Positions 7,773 through 13,277 of a DNA stretch of 24,573 nt are shown piece by piece. Each line of letters begins with the position of its first letter. Position 1 is the first letter of the stretch. Both the position numbers and the translations under genes were made by a program. Source of the DNA: an uncultured Senegalimassilia sp. (GTDB taxonomy: Bacteria; Actinomycetota; Coriobacteriia; Coriobacteriales; Eggerthellaceae); contig CAKUJT010000031.1 in the NCBI GenBank assembly GCA_934661765.1, positions 1 to 24,573 of the forward strand, written 5' to 3'. The notes beneath the pieces were generated by a model. The model was not told the DNA's origin and did no database searches. It was given only the letters and a program-made list of their open reading frames with translations.

Positions 7773-8006
7773 TTACATGACCGCCGGCACCACGCGGGTG
7801 ACGCCGGGCACGCGCTCCTTGAGGATGCGCTCGACGCCGTTGGCCAGCGTCATCTGGGACATGGGGCAGCCCTTGCAAGCGCCCTGCAGCTCGACGGTGA
7901 CCACGCCGTCCTCGTCGACGTCGACGAGCTTCACGTCGCCGCCATCAGCCTGCAGGCTGGGTCGGATGAGCTCGAGCACTGCTGCAACATCGGTCTTCTC
8001 AACCAT
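7773..8006 (-). CDS. NifU-like C-terminal domain (NFU) iron-sulfur scaffold/carrier
   Basis: 77 aa stand-alone NFU domain, which binds a 4Fe-4S cluster between two subunits and passes it to client proteins. The sequence shows RPSLQADGGDVKLVDVDEDG (residues 15-34), the beta strand VVTVELQGAC and the cluster motif CKGCPMSQMTL with Cys44 and Cys47, ending in VPGVTRVVPAVM. The ATG at 8006 has AAGGAGAAC upstream. It is the first gene of a minus-strand run with two small cysteine-rich proteins and lgt. A TAGAAT hexamer at 8049-8054 is a possible -10 element. Confidence 0.95.
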   Translation of the reverse strand: MVEKTDVAAVLELIRPSLQADGGDVKLVDVDEDGVVTVELQGACKGCPMSQMTLANGVERILKERVPGVTRVVPAVM

Positions 8007-8062
8007 GGGGTTCTCCTTTGCCTTTCGGTCTTTTGTTCATCATGAGCGATTCTACCACAGCG

Positions 8063-8080
8063 CCCGATGGGGCCATCGGG
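8063..8080 (-). terminator. Short hairpin after the LCP gene, weak terminator
   Basis: CCCGATGG (8063-8070) and its complement CCATCGGG (8073-8080) form a compact stem 13 bases past the LCP stop codon. It lacks a T-tract, so termination is uncertain; it also sits just upstream of the possible NFU -10 element. Confidence 0.4.
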
Positions 8081-8093
8081 TGTTTGGATGGGG

Positions 8094-9572
8094 TTACGAT
8101 GATGGTTTCCAGTCCTTGCCGAGGATAACCAGCACATCGGTGCCGAACGAATAGGCGCCGGTGTTCTGCACCAAGCGACCCACCCCCATGGCATCGAGCA
8201 CGGTCTGCGCGGCCGGCTGCGCGTCGCTGGTGTTGTAGATGACCAGCGTTTCGCTGTACACGGAGGTATCGGTGTTGCCCGTCTCCGAAACCTTGAAGCC
8301 CTTCGAGGTGAGCGTCGACTCCATGGAGGCCGCCGCTCCCGTGATGCCGCCGCCGTTTTTAAGCGTGATGGTGAAGCTTCCGGGATCGGTGGTGACAGCC
8401 TGCGTCTGCTCGGCGGGCTCCTGCCCCGAATCGACGCGGTCCATCATCTCAGACCATGAGGAGTTCGAAACCGCGAACACATCTTGGCCGTCGCTTTGCG
8501 TGACGTAGCCGGGCACGAGGGCACCCGTGACGGAGTCGGCGCTCATACCCTTGAGGCTCTCGGCCAAGGAGAGCGCATCGCTTGAGCCCATGTCGGTGCC
8601 GAAGGCGCCCTGCAGCTGGTCGAGCAGGCCGACCAAGCTGGACTTGCCCCCCGACACCATGCGCAGCGATACCGCTTCAAGCAGTTTGCGCTGGTTTTCG
8701 GCCTGGGTCTGCCGCGGCGACTCGAAGTTCGTGGCGCGCGCCAACGTAAGGGCGCCCTCGCCGGTGAGGGTTTGGCTACCGGCGGGCAGGTACACGCTGC
8801 CGGCGTTGGGATCGTCGACCTCTTCGGAAAGGTCCACATCTACTCCACCGAGCGTGTCCACCAGCTGCACCAGGCCGGCTGCGTCGATTTTCACCACATG
8901 CGAGATCTTCACGTCGGCGAAGTTGGCAACGGCGCTGACCAGGCTGGCATCGCTTTCGCGCACGCTCGCCTGCCGGATGGGGTAATACTTGCCGTCCTTC
9001 AACGACACCTGCACATCGGCGGGAATGCTGATGACGCAGGCGTTCTTGCCCAAGGAATCGGTTCGCACCAGGGCGAGCGCATCGGGGCCCTCGGCGGAGT
9101 TCGGCATACCGGGCGTATCGAGCTCGGCCACGACGAGCGTGTAGAACGGATCGCCGGACTTCACCGCGGTAAGCGCCTTGGCGGCATCGGAATCCTTGAG
9201 CTCTAGCTTGCCGTTAAGGTTTCCCATGAGGGTGAACGAGCCCACGCCGTAGGCCACGGCCGCCAACACGGCGACCACCGCCACGGCGATGCCCACGCGC
9301 TTCGCGAGCGTGCGGCGCTTGACCCCCGGCGAGAACTCGAGGCCCCTGGCATACCCGGTACGGCTTCGCGGGCCCTGGGCGCTGGGCATGACGTTGTTCA
9401 CGTAGCCGCGCTGCGCGCGCTTCTGCCTGCGCGGGCTGGAAAAGCCCACCTGATCGGCGTTCATATGCGCCGGGCGCACCTTGGGGACGTGCGTTCCCAA
9501 GGTTGCGCTGCGCATACGGCGCGAGGTGAGCTTGGAGTTGATCTGCGTGATGTCCTTGCGTTTCCTGACCAT
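8094..9572 (-). CDS. LytR-CpsA-Psr (LCP) family envelope protein
   Basis: LCP proteins attach secondary wall polymers from lipid carriers to peptidoglycan outside the cell. 492 aa with a basic cytoplasmic N-terminus of about 90 residues, one membrane helix (about 92-112), an LCP domain (about 145-305) and a LytR_C domain (about 395-490). LCP landmarks: LVRTDSLGKNACVISIPADVQV (168-189), the variant of the RSDT...SIPRD motif; LVQLVDTLGGVDVDL (234-248); and LTGEGALTLARATNFES with QAENQRKLLEAV (291-302). The usual SIPRDT arginine is replaced by Ala (SIPADV). The ATG at 9572 has GGGAG six bases upstream and lies 15 nt after murA, so the two wall-related genes form an operon. The basic tail of this length is unusual. 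Confidence 0.9.
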   Translation of the reverse strand: MVRKRKDITQINSKLTSRRMRSATLGTHVPKVRPAHMNADQVGFSSPRRQKRAQRGYVNNVMPSAQGPRSRTGYARGLEFSPGVKRRTLAKRVGIAVAVVAVLAAVAYGVGSFTLMGNLNGKLELKDSDAAKALTAVKSGDPFYTLVVAELDTPGMPNSAEGPDALALVRTDSLGKNACVISIPADVQVSLKDGKYYPIRQASVRESDASLVSAVANFADVKISHVVKIDAAGLVQLVDTLGGVDVDLSEEVDDPNAGSVYLPAGSQTLTGEGALTLARATNFESPRQTQAENQRKLLEAVSLRMVSGGKSSLVGLLDQLQGAFGTDMGSSDALSLAESLKGMSADSVTGALVPGYVTQSDGQDVFAVSNSSWSEMMDRVDSGQEPAEQTQAVTTDPGSFTITLKNGGGITGAAASMESTLTSKGFKVSETGNTDTSVYSETLVIYNTSDAQPAAQTVLDAMGVGRLVQNTGAYSFGTDVLVILGKDWKPSS

Positions 9573-9587
9573 GGCGCTCCCGTCCGG

Positions 9588-10871
9588 CTATTCGGCCGCG
9601 CCAACCTGGCGGCGCGACACGTTGGCGCCGAGCTGGGAGAGCTTGCCGCAGTAGTCCTCGTAGCCACGGTCGATGTGCTTGATGTTGTGCACGCGGGTTT
9701 CGCCTTCGGCCACGATGCCTGCAAGCACCAACGCCGCGCCGGCGCGCAGGTCGGTGGAGGACACGTCGGTGCCCTGCAGGTCGTTGACGCCGCGCACGAG
9801 CGCATGATGATCCTCGATGGTGATGTCGGCGCCCATGCGCGCCAGCTCGCTGGCGAACATGAAGCGGTTCTCGAAGACGTTCTCGGTGACCATGGAGGTG
9901 CCATGAGCCAAGCTGCACAGCAGCATGAACTGGGCCTGCAGGTCGGTGGGGAAACCCGGATGCGGAAGCGTCTGGATATCGGTGGGCTGCAGTGGCTGGT
10001 TGCGACTGCAGGTGATCCAATCCTCCCCCGCCTCGACGCAGCAGCCCATGGCGCGCAGCTTCATGATGGCCATATGCAGGTACGACGGGTCGATGCCGCG
10101 CACCGTGACAGGGCCGCCCGTGAGCGCACCGCCCGCCAAGAAGGTGCCGGCCTCGATGCGGTCGCCCACCGTGGTGTGCTCGCAGGGGTGCAGGCTTTCC
10201 AGCGACACGCCCTCCACCTGGATGATGGACGAGCCGGCGCCGCTGACCTTGCCGCCCATGGCGTTGAGCATGTTCGCCAAATCCACGATCTCGGGCTCGC
10301 GCGCGGCGTTCTCGATGCAGGTGGTGCCGTGAGCGGTGACGGCGGCCATAAGGCAATTCTCCGTAGCGCCCACGCTGGGGAACTCCAGCGTGACATCGGC
10401 GCCGTGCAGGCCATTGGGCGTGTGGGCGTTCAGGTACCCGTGATCCACGGTGAACTCCACGCCCAGGGCCTCAAGGCCCACCAGGTGCATATCGATCTTG
10501 CGAGCGCCGATCTGGCAGCCACCGGGCATGGCCACGCGCGCCTGGCCGAAACGCGCCACCAGCGGGCCGAGCACGCTGATGGACGCGCGCATCTTCGACA
10601 CCAGCTCGTAAGGCGTTTCATGGGACGTCACCTGGGCGGTGTCGATGACCATGGTGTGGCCCTCGCGCTCGACGGTGGCGCCGAGGCACTCAAGCACCTC
10701 CGACATGACGACGATATCACTGATAAGGGGCACGTTATGCAACGTTGAGGCGCCCTGGCCCAAAAGCGAGGCGGCGATGAGCTTCAAAGCCGAGTTCTTC
10801 GCGCCGGAAACCCTCACCTCGCCGGAAAGGACGTTGTTGCCCTCGACGACGATGATCTCTTTCTCAGACAT
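9588..10871 (-). CDS. murA: UDP-N-acetylglucosamine 1-carboxyvinyltransferase, MurA
   Basis: Transfers enolpyruvate from PEP to UDP-GlcNAc, the first committed step of peptidoglycan synthesis. 427 aa from the ATG at 10871, which has AGGGGGG six bases upstream; an open frame extends further to 10931 but that part is a leader, not protein. Active-site features: SGAKNSALKL with Lys25-Asn26, the PEP-binding and fosfomycin-target Cys119 in MPGGCQIGARKIDMH, and the catalytic Asp in GFPTDLQAQ. The cysteine predicts fosfomycin-sensitive chemistry. A consensus -10 TATAAT lies at 10908-10913. The LCP gene follows after 15 nt. Confidence 0.98.
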   Translation of the reverse strand: MSEKEIIVVEGNNVLSGEVRVSGAKNSALKLIAASLLGQGASTLHNVPLISDIVVMSEVLECLGATVEREGHTMVIDTAQVTSHETPYELVSKMRASISVLGPLVARFGQARVAMPGGCQIGARKIDMHLVGLEALGVEFTVDHGYLNAHTPNGLHGADVTLEFPSVGATENCLMAAVTAHGTTCIENAAREPEIVDLANMLNAMGGKVSGAGSSIIQVEGVSLESLHPCEHTTVGDRIEAGTFLAGGALTGGPVTVRGIDPSYLHMAIMKLRAMGCCVEAGEDWITCSRNQPLQPTDIQTLPHPGFPTDLQAQFMLLCSLAHGTSMVTENVFENRFMFASELARMGADITIEDHHALVRGVNDLQGTDVSSTDLRAGAALVLAGIVAEGETRVHNIKHIDRGYEDYCGKLSQLGANVSRRQVGAAE

Positions 10872-10907
10872 GCAAACCCCCCTGAATGAACTAGATTGCG
10901 AAAGCCC

Positions 10908-10913
10908 ATTATA
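10908..10913 (-). promoter_or_regulatory. Candidate -10 element of murA
   Basis: A perfect TATAAT 37 bases before the murA ATG, immediately after the hairpin at 10918-10942. No -35 hexamer at proper spacing is visible, since that stretch is the hairpin stem. Confidence 0.5.
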
Positions 10914-10917
10914 AAGC

Positions 10918-10942
10918 GAAGGCCCGCGCAAGGCGGGCCTTC
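10918..10942 (-). terminator. Second hairpin between tsf and murA
   Basis: GAAGGCCCGC and its perfect complement (10 bp) flank a 5-nt loop and are followed on the minus strand by GCTTTATAAT, a short T-tract. It could back up the larger hairpin downstream of tsf; it overlaps the murA promoter region. Confidence 0.6.
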
Positions 10943-11010
10943 ACGATGAAAGCAAACGTATCAACGCATTCGCGAGCGCACAGAAGCGATAATGGCCCGA
11001 GAATGGAAAA

Positions 11011-11102
11011 CGGGCCGCCCCGTGCCCTGCATCCGTTTCCGCTGCGGCATCGACGGCCGATGCCGCAGCATGAAAGCGGATGCAGGGCGAAGGAACGGCC
11101 CG
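11011..11102 (-). terminator. Large nested hairpin and terminator after tsf
   Basis: Three stacked, mutually nested stems: 7 bp (11011-11017 with 11096-11102), a perfect 12 bp (11024-11035 with 11077-11088), and a perfect inner 12 bp (11041-11052 with 11058-11069, loop ACGGC). On the minus strand it ends in CGGCCCGTTTTCC, so it can work as an intrinsic terminator 41 bases past the tsf stop codon. A normal terminator needs one short stem; this is a 92-nt cruciform-like element. Confidence 0.75.
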
Positions 11103-11143
11103 CAGCGTTTGCGATTCGCTGGCTATGCGGCGAAAAGCGTGGG

Positions 11144-12010
11144 TTACGCGGTCTCGCCCAGAGCCCAGCGCACGAAACCGGTCACCTTGATGGTGCCGCC
11201 CAGGTTCTTGGCGCACTCGTCGGTGTACTGGTTGATGGACTGGTCGGGGTTCTTGACGAAGGCCTGCTCGGTCAGGCAGTTCTCCTTGTAGAACTTCTCC
11301 ATACGGCCGGTAGCCATCTTCTCCTGGATGGCCTCGGGCTTGCCGGACTCGGCAGCCTGAGCCTTGTAGATGCCCATCTCATGCTCGACGACCTCGGCCG
11401 GCACGGACTCGCGGTTGGCGGACACCGGGGAAGCGGCGGCAACCTGCATGGCAACGTCGCGGCCGTAAGCCTGGAAGCCCTCGGAAGCGGGGTCGATGCC
11501 CTCGACGTCGAAGGTCACCAGAACGCCGATCTTGCCGCCACCATGGATGTAGGAGGCGATGCCACCGGCGTTGACGGTGGTGGCACGGGGGAGCTGGATG
11601 TTCTCGCCCAGCACGTGGATGGCGTCGGTGAGGATGTCCTCGACGGGCTCGCCCTCGAAGGTGGAGGCGCGCAGGGCCTCGACGTCGGCGGCGTTGGCGG
11701 CCAGAGCGGCGCGGCCCAGCTTCTCGGCGTAGGCCTTGAACTTCTCGTTCATGCCCACGAAGTCGGTCTCGCAGTTCAGCTCGACGACGGCGGCGGACTT
11801 GGCATCATCGGCCAGGACGGTCATGACGGTGCCCTCGTTGGTGGCGCGGCCGGCCTTCTTGGCGGCAGCGGCCAGACCGCGGGTGCGCAGCACGTCGACG
11901 GCCTTCTCCATATCGCCATCGGCCTCGACGAGCGCCTTCTTGCACTCCATCATGCCGGCGTCGGTCATCTCGCGCAGTTCCTTGACCATGGAAGCGGTGA
12001 TAGCAGCCAC
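11144..12010 (-). CDS. tsf: Translation elongation factor Ts
   Basis: Nucleotide exchange factor for EF-Tu. 288 aa. The N-terminal UBA-like domain and the exchange motif MVKELREMTDAGMMECKKALVEADGDMEKA (residues 8-37) are textbook, as is VLRTRGLAAAAKKAGR. The core repeats contain ELNCETDFVGMNEKF. The start is GTG at 12008-12010, giving MAAITAS, with AAAGGATC upstream. It follows rpsB by 121 nt, the usual bacterial order, and ends before two hairpins rather than running into pyrH. Confidence 0.98.
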   Translation of the reverse strand: MAAITASMVKELREMTDAGMMECKKALVEADGDMEKAVDVLRTRGLAAAAKKAGRATNEGTVMTVLADDAKSAAVVELNCETDFVGMNEKFKAYAEKLGRAALAANAADVEALRASTFEGEPVEDILTDAIHVLGENIQLPRATTVNAGGIASYIHGGGKIGVLVTFDVEGIDPASEGFQAYGRDVAMQVAAASPVSANRESVPAEVVEHEMGIYKAQAAESGKPEAIQEKMATGRMEKFYKENCLTEQAFVKNPDQSINQYTDECAKNLGGTIKVTGFVRWALGETA

Positions 12011-12070
12011 GTTGGATCCTTTCTATCCTTGTTGCGGCGGCGCTGGGAGCGTCGCCGTTAATAACCTCGA

Positions 12071-12104
12071 ACGCCGTCGGCCGCCCTACGGGGACCGACG
12101 GCGT
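12071..12104 (-). other. Hairpin between rpsB and tsf
   Basis: A perfect 10-bp stem ACGCCGTCGG/CCGACGGCGT with a 14-nt loop, 27 bases after the rpsB stop codon. No T-tract follows. It probably tunes tsf expression relative to rpsB by partial termination or message protection (inference). Confidence 0.55.
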
Positions 12105-12131
12105 GCAACACCAGTGGGTTAGGCCCCGTGC

Positions 12132-12896
12132 TTATTCGGCAGCAGGAGCGGCAGCCTCGGCGGCCGGAGCAGCCTCAGCCTCGGCCGGAGCGGCCATTTC
12201 CTCAGCGGAAACGGGAGCGCCGGTGCCGGCGACGACGGCGTCGGCGATGAAGTCGGCCAGCAGCTTGACGGAGCGGATGGCGTCGTCGTTGGCCGGGATG
12301 CCGTACTCGACGTCATCGGGATCGCAGTTGGTGTCCAGCGTGCCCACCACGGGGATGTTCAGACGATGAGCCTCGCGGATGGCGATCTCCTCGCGGTTGG
12401 TGTCGATCACGAAGATGGCGTCGGGGACGCGCTTCATGTTGCGGATGCCGTTGAGGTTGAGCTGCAGCTTGGACAGCTCCTTGCGCAGCAGGATCTGCTC
12501 CTTCTTCGGCAGCAGCGCCATACGGCCGTCGGCCTCCATGGCCTCCAGCTCCTCCATGCGGGTGACGCGGGAGCGGATGGTCACGAAGTTGGTGAGCATG
12601 CCGCCGAGCCAACGGGCGTTGACGTAGGGCATGCCGCAACGGTTGGCGGCGTCGGCGACGGCCTCCTGGGCCTGCTTCTTCGTGCCGACGAACAGGACGG
12701 AGCCGCCGTTCTTGGCGATGTTGGAGACGAAGGTGTAAGCCTGGTCCATGCCCATGAGGGACTGCTTCAGGTCCAGGATGTAGATGTCACCGCGGGCGCC
12801 GAAGATGAACGGCTTCATCTTGGGGTTCCAGCGACGCTTCTGGTGACCGAAGTGCGCGCCTGCGTCGAGCAGGGTCTGAATGCTGATCTTAGCCAT
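12132..12896 (-). CDS. rpsB: Small-subunit ribosomal protein S2
   Basis: Structural protein of the 30S subunit. 254 aa from the ATG at 12896, preceded by GGAGAGAGTC; an ATG twelve bases earlier in frame (12908) lacks a better site. Family signatures: ISIQTLLDAGAHFGHQKRRWNPKMKPFIFG near the N-terminus, GGSVLFVGTKKQAQEAV, YVNARWLGGMLTNF, and PDAIFVIDTNREEIAIREAHRLNIPVVGTLDTNCDPDDV. Odd: the last 30 residues are an Ala/Pro/Glu low-complexity tail, longer than in most S2 proteins. First gene of the rpsB-tsf operon. Confidence 0.98.
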   Translation of the reverse strand: MAKISIQTLLDAGAHFGHQKRRWNPKMKPFIFGARGDIYILDLKQSLMGMDQAYTFVSNIAKNGGSVLFVGTKKQAQEAVADAANRCGMPYVNARWLGGMLTNFVTIRSRVTRMEELEAMEADGRMALLPKKEQILLRKELSKLQLNLNGIRNMKRVPDAIFVIDTNREEIAIREAHRLNIPVVGTLDTNCDPDDVEYGIPANDDAIRSVKLLADFIADAVVAGTGAPVSAEEMAAPAEAEAAPAAEAAAPAAE

Positions 12897-12978
12897 GACT
12901 CTCTCCATTCGTTAGTCCTCTGCGTGCGGTCATCCCCTTTCATCCGCAACCGATTTCGGCCACTAGCGGGAAGGGTCG

Positions 12979-12992
12979 CACACGCATGTGTG
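12979..12992 (-). promoter_or_regulatory. Hairpin in the rpsB leader
   Basis: CACAC/GTGTG with a GCAT loop lies about 10 bases after the predicted transcription start. The leader is about 106 nt long, enough for an autoregulatory S2 structure, but I cannot match it to a known leader family. Confidence 0.35.
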
Positions 12993-13008
12993 ATAAAACA
13001 GCCCTCGG

Positions 13009-13037
13009 ATTATAACAACGCCCCCGGGCGTTTGCAA
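13009..13037 (-). promoter_or_regulatory. rpsB-tsf promoter
   Basis: TTGCAA (13032-13037) and a perfect TATAAT (13009-13014) separated by exactly 17 bases. The spacer is part of an inverted repeat (ACGCCCCCG 13018-13026 with CGGGGGCGT 13038-13046). Predicted start near 13002. Confidence 0.8.
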
Positions 13038-13090
13038 CGGGGGCGTCGAAGATTTGGCGCGGTCTTCACGAACCCGCTACCTAAGGTTGA

Positions 13091-13161
13091 TTCTCGACCT
13101 CATCCGAACACTTTGCATTTGTTCTCGAACCCAGCCGTTCGCGTCCGGCTGAGTTCGAGAA
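13091..13161. repeat. Three phased TTCTCGAAC-type sites, two forming a long hairpin
   Basis: TTCTCGACC at 13091-13099, TTCTCGAAC at 13122-13130 and the inverted copy GTTCGAGAA at 13153-13161 start exactly 31 bases apart. The second and third pair as a 9-bp stem that continues, after one mismatch, into CAGCCG/CGGCTG (6 bp). The spacer 12897-13277 has no gene; besides this and the rpsB promoter it holds the direct repeat at 13193-13254. Confidence 0.6.
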
Positions 13162-13192
13162 TTCCTTTCCGGAGGCGAGGCCGCGGACCCTG

Positions 13193-13254
13193 GGCACGCA
13201 GCCGCCTATCGGCCGTCGGGCGCCGGCACTAGGCATGCGACCGCCAATCGGCCG
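13193..13254. repeat. Imperfect 23-bp direct repeat
   Basis: 13193-13215 and 13232-13254 match at 19 of 23 bases, sharing ATCGGCCG at their ends and starting 39 bases apart. They lie 24 bases or more past the P1B ATPase stop codon. No clear terminator for the ATPase was found here. Confidence 0.55.
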
Positions 13255-13277
13255 ATACCCGCGGGCTCCCGACGGGC

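Noticed and set aside
10872..10931. N-terminal extension of MurA
   Set aside because: The added residues match nothing in the family and include the candidate promoter; AGGGGGG stands right before the ATG at 10871.
13122..13161. Possible tRNA, because of a GGTTCGA-like stretch
   Set aside because: The structure is a single long hairpin; no cloverleaf, anticodon arm or acceptor stem can be drawn.
13122..13161. LexA/SOS box
   Set aside because: TCGAAC and GTTCGA half-sites are present but about 22 bases apart instead of four.
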